Shown here: positions 54,541 to 64,000 of the stretch, piece by piece | How the letters are laid out: each line of letters begins with the position of its first letter | Numbering within the stretch: the first letter of the stretch is position 1 | Origin: Corythucha ciliata | Taxonomy: Eukaryota > Arthropoda > Insecta > Hemiptera > Tingidae | Reading direction: 5' to 3' | Length of the DNA: 64,000 bases | Assembly (NCBI GenBank): GCA_038030265.1 | Contig: CM075942.1 | Location: forward strand, 68,142,926 to 68,206,925 | Notes under the pieces: model-generated | Databases searched by the model: none | The model's input: only the letters and a program-made list of their open reading frames with translations | What the model was told of the DNA's origin: nothing | Translations under genes and position numbers: made by a program

Positions 54541-55199
54541 AATAAATCAAAAAATATTTGTCGATCCACAACGTTTAATTTGGTGCGCAACAACGGTTTC
54601 AGCATCATCAGTCGCTCAGTCGTTGTCGTCAGCTCCCAGCTTTTACCCAATTTTATGCGTATGCTTTTTATTAATTTTAGTTTTTCCGTTTCCGTAAACA
54701 AACAATTACCCTCGGACACAAACCGAACGTTAGTCGCCCACTGGCCCTCGACAGGCCAATCCTTCGCATATCAAAACCCGCGGGTCTAGAGTTCCGAGAT
54801 CCGTCGGTCTCAACTGAACGTGTATGTCGATAAACAGACCTGGCCTTCGGGTTTTGAAAACTGATGGTCAAAACCGAAGTTTTGTCATCTTCACTAACAC
54901 ACAGACCAGGCCCGCGGGTTTCCCAAAAAAATCCGTTCGTTTAAATACTTAAAATAAAAATCATAAAATCGTTACATCTGTTGCAAGATGCTGTCCTCTG
55001 CATACTGGACTATCTTGAGAGGCCAATATTGGCAAAATTTGGTTCTCTTGTTGGGTGGAGCACCAATAATCCATAAACTCGAGTACTTTAAAAACCCTAA
55101 AGAAGCGAAATTGAATTCGCACGCACATCAGTAATGTGTGTGCGTTCTGAGGGAGTGATAGTCCTGATTCGCGGTACATGGAGACCATTCTACGAATAA
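54541..55199. other. No gene recognised
   Basis: Includes ggcccgcgggttt and accggcc-like words of transposon-end character at 54770-54945. No coding sequence. Confidence 0.45.
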
Positions 55200-55690
55200 A
55201 TTGTGGAAATCAACGCAAAAATGTTGTATTTGGGCAAACCCCACGATTAAAGTTGAAAAAACACGCTATAATATTGACAAATAAAAGACGCTTTCAGGTT
55301 AAAATTGGACAAAAATGGCAAATTCAGAACTGAAATGGCGTAAAATCACCCATTCGCGTATGAAAAAGCGAATAGGATGCTGAATGGCCGCAAAATTAGC
55401 ACAAAACGCTATTTCACTGCTGAAATTGGGAAAAATCGCTTATTTGCAATTCACAGATATAAAGTTATGGAAAAACGTTAATTCGCGCTTACAAAATGAA
55501 GAAAATCACTAATTCGCGGCAAAAATGGAAAAAATCACCAATTAGTGCAGCTGAAATTAAGAAAAACGTTTATTTTAAATTCAAATTGAAAAAAAGGGCT
55601 GATTCTCAGTTAAAAATGGAAAAAAATTGCTAATTTGCAGCTTAAATTGAGTCAAACGCCAATTCTTGGCAAAAATTGAGAAAACTCGGT
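55200..55690 (-). repeat. Minisatellite, type D, inverted
   Basis: Units such as aaaaatcgctaattcgcggc, the reverse complement of the type D arrays elsewhere in the window. Confidence 0.8.
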
Positions 55691-57022
55691 AGGTAATGCA
55701 CGGGTTCCAAAAATCGCCCTTAACTGAGAAGTTGAGGCTATGATGAGGCCAGCAAGAAACTCTTAGTAACTGACACATTAGAATTCAGGCATTCAAACTG
55801 AGTAATTAGCCTACCTAAAATAAATATCCTGAAAAGTCACAATTTGTCGACGAAACCTCCACAGAAACGGTGACACTTAGTCGAGAGATTGATAAAATCG
55901 CGCTAGACGCTGACTATTAATGCAGAAAACTGGAATTTAGCCCCCAAGAATCAGACTCTTTCATTTCTCGACGCCCAGAAAATGGTCCAACTCACCATCT
56001 TGGACAATTTTGTGGCACAAAAAGACCACTCATCCTGGGAAATGTTGATTTGTTATGTCAGGATGGTCATATCGTCCGGTTAAATACTCTAAAGCTTGAG
56101 GACTGATTATAATTCCATCAAGTCGATCCCGAGGCCTGAACGAGCGTCAGTTTTGCCGTCCACACGCCCAAACTTTCCGTAGGGAAAGACTGGATTCGAG
56201 CTTTTCCGTAGGGAAAGACTGGCCGTGTAGCCGGGCCTTTAGACTGGAGTATCAAACCGGAATTGTAACAATGCGGACTCCAAAAAGCTCCAATAGAGGA
56301 ATGTGGGCTCGGGAGACGTCGGGAATTCGTCCCGTGCTTTCATGTATACTGAATCCGCTTATGGTCTGAGTTGGTAGTCCATAAATGGTCTACAGCAGTC
56401 AAACACGAAAAGCAATCAAATTTCCTACAGTAAACCAATCATTTTTCTATAAAATTGGTTCTCATACCCACCGGCTTAGTTGAAAACAGAACGTCGTCGA
56501 ATATTCCCTGACTACACTGACATTAGAGGCGGGATGAGATGACAAAATAATGAATTATTAGGCAGGAAGAGTGGGAGCATCCATCAATTTGATGAGAAAA
56601 CATCTGGGTATTGAGATTCATACCTTTATGAATAGACCGGAATGGACCGTGAAAAATGACAATGTTGGAGGTTCGCCGTCGTATCGTAATCTCACGTTCG
56701 TTGGATATTTGTTCAATGCAAATAAAAAATACAGGAAGACGATTACTATTACTATGTCACGAACCACGTAGGCCCATTAAAAACGAAGTACCAAGGGACT
56801 TTACGAGCACAGTGTGTTAAAATTACCGTCAAAAATATTTATATAATTTGATATTCAAATTTCTTCCCAGACAAAAACGAAACATAAGTTATATTTCAAT
56901 AAAACAGAAAATAAGAAACTTATCAATTTTGTTTGCTACGTTTGTTTACATTGTGCAGGAAACTAGGGAAGTTCTGTGGCTGTTACCCTAAAAGCAACCT
57001 CTTTCGACAGCTGTAATCTTGG
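55691..57022. other. No gene recognised; short tandem repeat
   Basis: Contains two copies of ttccgtagggaaagactgg at about 56174 and 56202. Otherwise unique AT-rich sequence. Confidence 0.5.
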
Positions 57023-57029
57023 GGTCGTC

Positions 57030-57948
57030 TAGGGTTGCCAGATTTTTTTGAACGACTTATAGTATACTGCGGCCCACAATGAGAAAAAAAAATGGTATGG
57101 ATCCGAAAATTATAGTATAGGCCTAGTGCTTCCTCATTCAGACTATTTTCCAACATTTTGCTACTAGGCAATGTTTGTTAAGTTTCTAATGAACAAGAGG
57201 GCCCATAATGTCAGACGGTTCTGAGAATCTGTGCATTGGGGGAAAAAACTTAATTAACCATTTCTTTTGCCCATTAGAGACTTGATAAACTATAGTTCCT
57301 TTTTTTTATTATTTTTCTATATTTATTCAAATGGGTGAATGTAGCAATTGAAACGTTCCAATAGGTCTCTTGGGAATCCACCTTAATCAACCATTTCAAA
57401 CTGATAAAACAAACAAACAAACAAAAAACCTGAAATTTCCATACAACTATGTCTTGAGTTGGAGAATCACAAAAAACGGTCAAGACGTCGAACAAAAATC
57501 ACGAGAGAGAAAAAAAAAAAATGAATTCCAAAAACGACTATGTATTTTTTGGCCTCTCTGGCAAGTCTTCTTTTAATTAACGTCATATGGTATGCCTTAT
57601 TACAGGATGTCACAAAAAAAACTAAATTTATTACCCCATAATATTACTCGACTATAATAGTGTCACTCAAAATTAAAGAAAAATCACAAGAAATTAACAG
57701 AAGCTTAAACATGTTTAAATAACTAGTGGTATTTTTCGGCCCCTCTGACCAGTTTTAATAAATCTTTTACTCTTCACCTTCTGGTCTACCACTACCGCTT
57801 GGACATTTTAGCGCGGGTTTTAATTAGTTTTAAACATAGTCAGAAAATATAGTAGAATTTTATACTATAAGTGTCTTATATAGTATATAGGAGAATAACC
57901 CCAAGATATAGTACTATACTATAAATTATAGTATGTCTGGCAACCCTA
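57030..57948. mobile_element. hAT-like MITE with 7-bp target duplication
   Basis: The ends read tagggttgccaga inward on both strands. The flanks are ggtcgtc at 57023-57029 and 57949-57955. Subterminal attatagtata words are present near both ends. Length 919 bp, no transposase. hAT duplications are normally 8 bp, so one base may be lost. Confidence 0.75.
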
Positions 57949-58429
57949 GGTCGTCCCCTTGAACCCCTCTTTCCTTCAAGGCTCCCTCCATGATATTACT
58001 CCTCTATGACCGGACTCAATGTTTCTATGAAACGCTACCAGATATCGTATACCTTATCTACAACCGCCAATAGTAAAAAAAAAAGTGTATTATACCACGG
58101 GAAACCCGCTGGAAATGATGCGTTTTACTTTCATAAGTAAAATGCGTTTTGGTTGGGAGTAATGTGTTTTACTTTCGTCCAAAACCGAATGGTTTTCCTA
58201 TCCAATCGGAACACGGACAGTACAGACAGGTAGCCTACGTAGATTTCCTGTGACGTGAAGTACCCTCATAGAACTATTATCATAAACATAATTACACTGT
58301 TATTATGTTTATAATGCTCTTTGGATGCACAGTTTCATCATTACAAGCTTTAAACAAATCGTATAGGCATCGTTTTACTCAGGTCATGTGAAGGCATAAT
58401 AACCAAAAATCGAAACTAAAATCCTTAGG

Positions 58430-58473
58430 CCCAGGGGGGGGGGGCGCGCGCCACCCCATTGGATCGGCGCCTG
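58430..58473 (-). mobile_element. Lone hAT-type end
   Basis: An 11-G run, ccaccccattggatc and the terminus ggcgcctg resemble the ends of the hAT element at 31811-37588 (CAGGCGC-x-GATCCA). No partner end was found. Confidence 0.4.
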
Positions 58474-60207
58474 TTCTTAGCTCTTCACATGAGGGATTGA
58501 AGAGGGCTTGCCAGTAATGCACAGTGAACTCAACTCCTCAAGACTTTTCCCTTCGAGCAATATAAAATACCGTAGAACACGATAATATTTCATTAAGCTC
58601 CATCAAGCGCTTACCCCTCCCTCACACTCACCAGACCCATTCTTCCCTTTCTCCTAGTCTCCACTGGTTAAAGGCTTTTACAACGATTGTATCTGCGTCA
58701 TCACGCTACTTGGCTTTAAAGTGGCTTCAACATCTTGGAAACGTGATCTGTCTGGGGCCGTCTAATCTTTCGTATCCTATCAGTGTTAACAAAAGGGCCG
58801 CTTAATTGAATTTCTTAAATGAATTAAGAGCCTCGTTATTGTTCTGGATTATTTTTTGATGAGAAAACGAAACTGTGACTTTCCGTCCGTTTGAGAGCTT
58901 CGTACATCCTAGTATTCTCTCACTTTCATTTAATAAAAGAAAAAGAAGGGCTTTGGAGCATCTAATGTTTCGGCATAAAAAGAAATAAAGCATTAGGCTA
59001 GCGGCTACAAATACATTATTTTTTTCCTCGAGCAATCCATTAAAAACAACTGTTTTTGGATTTAAAAAGTCGTTACAAGTCTTGCGAGTTAATAACCTTA
59101 ATGACTTTTTAGATAACAAGTGTTCATTTCTCCCAGGAGGTATTTTAATACCTTTCTTTTATTTCCTCTCTCTTTATCAAATCCATAGAAAAACTTTTTA
59201 TTGGTGACACCCATAAACGCCAAAAGTTGAGTTGGCTCCTTTTACCAGGCGCAACAAAAATGAAAAGCGCCTCATGGTCTCACTGAAAGCATTCCTAAAT
59301 AGAGAAAAAATGACTTCGGCAGAAGTTGGTGGCCAGCAAGGAGCATTTCGTTTAGAAAGTTTAGGCGCAGATGTAATCACAATTTTTTTTTTTTTTTTTT
59401 TTCAGATATTTGGTACGGAACCTTGTCGAAACCTCAAAACGTTTTGCAAATCTCTTGGTTTTTCGCAAACCAATGTGCTATGTGCCTGTGCAACCTATCA
59501 AAATGCTTCATTTTCCGAGGGAATAAATTTGTTTTGGTGTCATAGACTCCGCGGACGCATTAACACAGAGCGGTCTCGGAAAACCATTAATGCGTCACAC
59601 CGCACACATTATGCATTCCCTGGTAAATTAGAAAAGTTGCGAAGCTGCGGCTTTTGTGCCAGTGCGTTTTTGCGGCTAAGGCCCTGGATTTAGTTCACTC
59701 CTTTCCCCAATGATGGAAATGACAATGTCGCATGGAAATTCGCCTTCCTATTGTAATCTATTCGAAAAAAAAAAAAGTGATTTCCTGCGTGTGACACATT
59801 GGATAGACTTATTTCAATGAGCACGAAGAGAGGGGCGTGATAGCGAGGCGCCAGCGAAAATTCAGTATAATTATGCTACTCTCCCATTGGATAAGCTATA
59901 ATTTACTTCTTTTTATTTTCAAATTTAAAAGTCGGCAAGGAATCATTTTTTGATTATTGGGAGAGCACGCGGCTTCATATACATAATCAAAAACAAAAGA
60001 ACAACAAAAAAAAGGATAGGTTGCATATTTAACGCTCTATACCACTTTCTTTCATTGTCTTCCTATAAGAATGAAGAGATTATAGGAGAATAAAGATTTA
60101 CTCGCTACGAGTTTCAAGAAGAGGAATAAGTGAACAGAGGGTGTAGACCATTCATCTGCTTGTGACGCTATTGTTCTTCAATTTTTTGGTATACCAATTA
60201 TTTTGAA
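58474..60207. other. No gene recognised
   Basis: The minus-strand frame 58802-59119 (105 codons) has no known domain. A T run lies at about 59385-59402, and 59489-59545 is a dispersed repeat shared with 51541-51597. Confidence 0.5.
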
Positions 60208-60210
60208 ACA

Positions 60211-60236
60211 GTTTCCCTGTTAAACAACAGGGAAAC
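60211..60236. repeat. Perfect 11-bp hairpin
   Basis: gtttccctgtt, loop aaac, aacagggaaac. No T run follows, so a terminator role is not suggested. Confidence 0.85.
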
Positions 60237-60278
60237 AACAGTGTTGTAGTCCCAGTTAAACAAAATAAAAAATTGTTT

Positions 60279-60362
60279 GCTGTGCTTGCATCTTTGCTGT
60301 GGTTGAGACATTTGCTGTAGTTCGAGCTTTGCTGTGATTGCACCATTGCTGTGGTTCGTGGG
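60279..60362 (+). repeat. Tandem repeat, about 20-bp period
   Basis: About four to five copies of tttgctgtggttgagacat with substitutions. Confidence 0.75.
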
Positions 60363-60477
60363 CGTGGCCAGGGGTGGCCAGTTGCCCGCCACCAAAAAAA
60401 GGATTGAAACATTTGAAATCCAACAGATTCGCTGGGTACAGGTACATTTTATTTTCATCAACATTTTCTCAGTTTCT

Positions 60478-60790
60478 GACTCAGCAATAAACCAATTTCT
60501 CGAATTTCGCTCACTAAAACACCAATTACTTGCCTTTTTTTTGTAATGAAACCAAAATTTCGCGTGGTGGCCCAATTCAAAAGGCACTTTCGTGGATTTT
60601 GCTTTGCACACTAAAAAATCATTTTCTTAGATCTGCCCCACTAAAAATCAATTTCTCATGTCTCGACATGTCAGAAACCAATTTTTCTTATTTTAGCTTA
60701 GGTATGTTAGCTCACTGAATAACAAAATTTATGGTATTTCACTCTCAAAAAACTCAATTTAGCGGGTTTCTCTAAACAAAATGAAATGTT
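60478..60790 (-). repeat. Minisatellite, type C, inverted
   Basis: Degenerate units with cactaaaaatcaatttctc and accaatttttctt words, the complement of the type C pattern. Confidence 0.55.
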
Positions 60791-60930
60791 CAGGTGTCGG
60801 GGTCTCTTAAAAAAAAAAGAAAAAAAAAACGACTTTTTGTTACTATCAAACAATTTTCGCGGGGTTCGGAGACCATTTTCGTGGATTTTACGCGCTTAAA
60901 CTCAATTTTGGCTCGGCTGGTTTGCTGGTG

Positions 60931-61368
60931 ACTAGGGTAGTGAGGTGAGGGGGGGGGGGAGTAATCCCAGAATTGTCCGTAGAAAGGGTCATTTAAATTC
61001 AATTAATTCACTAATTGACGGACATAATAAAGAAAAAGTGACGTATGCCATGCACCTGACCCGATAGGTGCAGTTTGAGTTCCGAGAGGGGATTTCTCCT
61101 GGGTGGATTCGCTCTTTGCGTGGACTCCCGAGATAGCTCAGGTGGTTAGAGCACCTGGCGTGAAACTCTAGGAGGTCGTGGGTTCAAAGCCCACCTTGGG
61201 GGCAATTTTTTCTCGGAACTCAAAACAAGTAAAAAATAGTTAGTATTTAATTTGAAGATTCATTTCTTTAATATCAGCCTCCCCACTCCCACGAATTCAC
61301 AGTTGTGACTAGGGTAGTGGGGTGAGTGATCCCAGAATTGTCCGTAGAAAGGGTCTTCTGAATTCAAT
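60931..61368 (+). repeat. Direct repeat of about 65 bp around the first tRNA-like unit
   Basis: gtgactagggtagtg followed by atcccagaattgtccgtaga and aagggtc occurs at 60931-61005 and at 61304-61368. The first copy has an extra 11-G run. Confidence 0.8.
61125..61204 (+). tRNA. tRNA-like sequence, irregular anticodon loop
   Basis: Acceptor ctcccga/ttggggg, D arm with tagctcaggtggttagagc, T arm gtggg-ttcaaag-cccac, then ca and T6 ctcgg. The anticodon arm cctgg/ctagg leaves a 9-nt loop (cgtgaaact), so the anticodon is uncertain (TGA or GAA). It is preceded by a conserved leader of about 65 bp and mirrored at 61421-61498. More likely a tRNA-bearing repeat than a functional gene. Confidence 0.55.
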
Positions 61369-61420
61369 TTAAAAAATTTCGCTCCAGCAGCTGGCGGTCG
61401 GAAAGAGTGCATTTCATTTT

Positions 61421-61498
61421 CCCCCAAGGTGGGCTTTGAACCCACGACCTCCTAGAGTTTCACGCCAGGTGCTCTAACCACCTGAGCTATCTCAGGAG
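61421..61498 (-). tRNA. tRNA-like sequence, inverted copy
   Basis: The minus-strand copy of the same unit; its inverted similarity with 61058-61202 covers the whole leader plus tRNA (61421-61567). It lacks the ca after ggggg. Confidence 0.55.
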
Positions 61499-61673
61499 TC
61501 CACACGCAAAGAGCGAATCCACCCAGGAGAAATCCCCTCTCGGAACTCAAACTGCACCTATCGGGTCTGCCATACTTTCCTTCACTAGTGAGCGAAAAAA
61601 AAAATAATTTTTTCACCTAGATCATCTCTTCAAGTAAAAATTAACTTCCCTGTTGAGGTACCTAGAAGGGGAA

Positions 61674-62319
61674 TAGGGGTGAAACCGGTTCCGGTCTTTA
61701 GCCCGAACCGGACCGGCCCTGTCGTCTCGGTCCGGTCTTCTTGTGAGGACCGGACCGAAAAAAGTCGGTCCTTAAATGGCGTATAGAGAAAAACAGAAAA
61801 TTTTTATGTGAATCCGTTTCGTGCTGGAACTGCGCGTGCTTCTAATGTCTCGAGTTTGTTTAAATGGAATACCGTGACCTGCCCAAACACCAAAGGAGAC
61901 CTTTGAAAGCGGCGGGGGGGGGGGTATCGAAAACCCTCCCACAGAATAACAGCTACTCATATCCACCCTCCCCACATCAGCCTGTTAGGGGCAATGCCGC
62001 TGTTACCCCCACTTTTGGATCGGATGTGAACGTGCTGTAAATTTATTCCTTTTAAATGTGAAGCATTTTTGGGCTGAATAGCCCACACAATGCATACATA
62101 TAGTTCGTGAGCCAAAGATTATCACTTTTATATACTTCGTTTCGAATTATTATTTCGTGTAGGTTTTCCAGCGATATTTTGATTAAGACTCAAAATAAAT
62201 TCGGTCCGGTCCGGTCCAAGCCATTTTTTTTCCGGTCCGGTCTTCGGTTCGGTCCGGTTCAGAGGTTATTATTTTTCTTGTCTTTGTCGAAAGACCAGAC
62301 CGGACCGATTTAACCCCTA
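61674..62319. mobile_element. hAT-like MITE with perfect 8-bp target duplication
   Basis: The ends read taggggtgaaaccgg and taggggttaaatcgg inward. The flanks are aaggggaa at 61666-61673 and 62320-62327. Many ggtccggt words are clustered near both ends, typical of hAT subterminal binding sites. Length 646 bp, no coding sequence. Confidence 0.85.
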
Positions 62320-62607
62320 AAGGGGAAGTATCACTTCCGACCCAGATCATGCGAAAACCATCATGTATAATTCGTGAAAGAAGAAGAAATGTGCGTGTTT
62401 TCTATGATAATTTTTCCAAAAGTAACGTTTTTCCCCATTATTTTATTCATTTTGTGCGTTGGGGGGGGGGGGGATATGTCCACCCCTTGGACCCACCACG
62501 GCCCGGAGGACCATAACACAATAGCCGTCTCGGCATGAAACAAGGTCATTTCATTGTTAAAATGTTGTGCATTCATAAATGAGCCATCATTTTTTCATTA
62601 TTTTAAT

Positions 62608-62680
62608 TCCGAGACCGAGACCAGTCTCGGTCTTGTCTCGAAAATAGCGGTCTCGTCTCGGTCTCGACGTTCTCACAGAC
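62608..62680. repeat. Subterminal-like repeats of another hAT-type end
   Basis: Clustered ggtctcg/cgagacc words in both orientations, similar in style to the neighbouring MITE but with a different core word. No partner end seen. Confidence 0.4.
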
Positions 62681-62755
62681 AAAAAGGTTGTATCCTTCTC
62701 CGCCACTCTTCATCAGCATCTTATTTTAAAGCCTCCTGCCAAGGTTCAAAGCCAT

Positions 62756-63400
62756 TCATAAGATGCCTCGACGAACCAATCCGGATAACGTCAGGCGTTT
62801 TCTGGGTCTCGCAACGTACTACAGTCGTTTTATTACTAATTTCTCGTCGATTACGTCTCCACTTCGATGATTATTGAGGAAAGGAGAGCGTTGGTCATGG
62901 AAATATAGCTGTGAGTCATCTTTTTCGAAAATTAAAGCAGAACTTCGTAGTGATCGAGTCTTAGTACCATTCGATCCCAATCTTCCTCTTGTTTAAACCA
63001 CTGACGCAAGTCCTACAGGCGTCGCTGCAGTCCTCAGCCACAATATCCGCGGCATGGAAAAAACCCTATCGCTTACGCGTCTCGTTCACTTACGATTTCA
63101 GAACAGAATTACAGCCAGTTGGGCAGAGAAGCACTCCAGCCATAATTTCTACAATTACCTGTTCAGCAGCCATTTCCTTCTCGTTACAGACAACGAGCCA
63201 TTCTCTCGTATTATCCGTCATGATAAGGCTCTTCCACAAATGACTTCGTCCCGTCTCCCCCGCTACGCGTCGTTTCCTTTCGATTACACAGTTAAATTCA
63301 AACAAGGAATAGAAAATCAGAATGTCGATTGTCTATCACGCAAACCCATTGAAAAATCCAACGTTTCAACGACGAAGTTAACCAACTCTCTTCACATATC
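62756..63400 (+). pseudogene. Gypsy pol fragment: RT end and RNase H
   Basis: MPRRTNPDNVRRFLGLATYYSRFI (62763 onward), GERWSWKYSCESSFSKIKAEL, VPFDPNLPL, TTDASPTGVAAVLSH, then FLLVTDNEPFSRII and FDYTVKFKQGIENQNVDCLSRKP: the connection and RNase H domains of a Ty3/Gypsy polyprotein. Two in-frame stops (near 62868 and 62994) and frameshifts. It seems a different family from the copy at 7714. Confidence 0.85.
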
Positions 63401-63529
63401 GTTTTTCAGATTTCAAACGGCGAAATTACTTCCGCTGTTTTACAAGACGAAACTGCAAAGGACCCATAGCTTAGTGAAATTGTTCGAAAACTTTCTGCTC
63501 CTCCGGAAGACTCAGAGTACACACTTCTG

Positions 63530-63860
63530 GACGGCATTCTAAGAATTGTTGTTCCTAAAAAACTCCGTTCCATGATTTTAGATGAACTCCACGAGACTCA
63601 TTTGGGCATTACCAAAACGTAAAAGCTCGCCCGCCGTTACGTCTACTGGCTTACGATCATTTTGGTCATTTTCGGTCGGAGACAGAGTTTAAATCAGATT
63701 CTTCGTCAATAAAAAACCAGTTTGGTCATTCGGGAAGGTAAATGAATAACTTGGAAGTCGTAACTACCAGGTCACTCTGGACTCTGGCAGGACTATCAAG
63801 CGTCATGTCAATCAGATGAGATCTAGGCTCGTCAAAAAAGTGAAATTCGGCCCCGTTCAA
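63530..63860 (+). pseudogene. Gypsy integrase remnants, core deleted
   Basis: RIVVPKKLRSMILDELHETHLGI followed by LARRYVYW is the H2C2 zinc-binding N-terminus of a Gypsy integrase. About 100 bp later come GRNYQVTLDSGRTIKRHVNQMRSR words of the C-terminal tail, so the catalytic core is missing. The rest of the element would lie beyond the window. Confidence 0.75.
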
Positions 63861-64000
63861 GTTTTCGAAGTTCCAAGACCCCCAAGTATCCGTCAAATGG
63901 CCACCTGATCGTCAATGGCGTTTTGCCCAGTCGTTTCAAAGACTTCGTCATGAAATAAGTGGGGGAAACTGCTACATATCTACGATCCCTCCACTATTAT

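Noticed and set aside
60211..60236. Transcription terminator hairpin
   Set aside because: Rho-independent terminators are bacterial, and no T run follows the stem.

Overview
The window looks like non-coding, repeat-saturated nuclear DNA of an invertebrate animal (possibly an arthropod such as a crustacean; the phylum is a guess). The evidence is spliced transposon genes with very short GT-AG introns (about 41-60 bp), tRNA-derived repeats with A and B boxes, several superfamilies of eukaryotic transposons and retrotransposons, and AT-rich minisatellites of a kind not found in bacteria. I see no convincing host protein gene, no operons and no rRNA. Almost everything recognisable is a transposable element or a piece of one, usually broken.

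Layout: 0-10 kb holds a MULE transposase fragment, tandem repeats, a hairpin, a non-LTR (endonuclease-RT) element, and a scrambled block mixing R1-like and Gypsy-like fragments flanked by two identical 119-bp repeats. 10-13.3 kb is a nearly full-length non-LTR element with a restriction-like endonuclease. 14.4-17.3 kb is a hAT-like element with a near-perfect 8-bp target duplication, enclosing minisatellite arrays. 19.2-25.9 kb is the most interesting unit: a 6.7-kb structure bounded by 505-bp inverted repeats (about 97% identical, no gaps) around an intron-containing gene whose C-terminal part carries motifs like FEN1/XPG/PIN nucleases. 26-29.8 kb is a long minisatellite with tRNA-like units. 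31.8-37.6 kb is a complete-length but decayed hAT element (ZMYM1-like transposase, minus strand) with perfect ends and a perfect 8-bp target duplication, containing nested insertions. 37.6-42.8 kb is an old non-LTR fragment interrupted by a younger RNase H-bearing (I-like) retrotransposon with an 11-bp target duplication and poly-A tail. 42.8-45 kb is minisatellite. 46.8-50.3 kb is an element with terminal inverted repeats of about 220 bp, abutting a PIF/Harbinger 5' end. 51-62.7 kb holds small repeats, two hAT MITEs with target duplications, a tRNA-like inverted repeat and SINEs. 62.7-64 kb is a decayed Gypsy pol.

A feature unusual for its abundance is a set of degenerate minisatellite arrays (periods roughly 20-45 bp) that share a common word pattern and together occupy about 9 kb. 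Boundaries were read by eye; positions of degenerate arrays are approximate.
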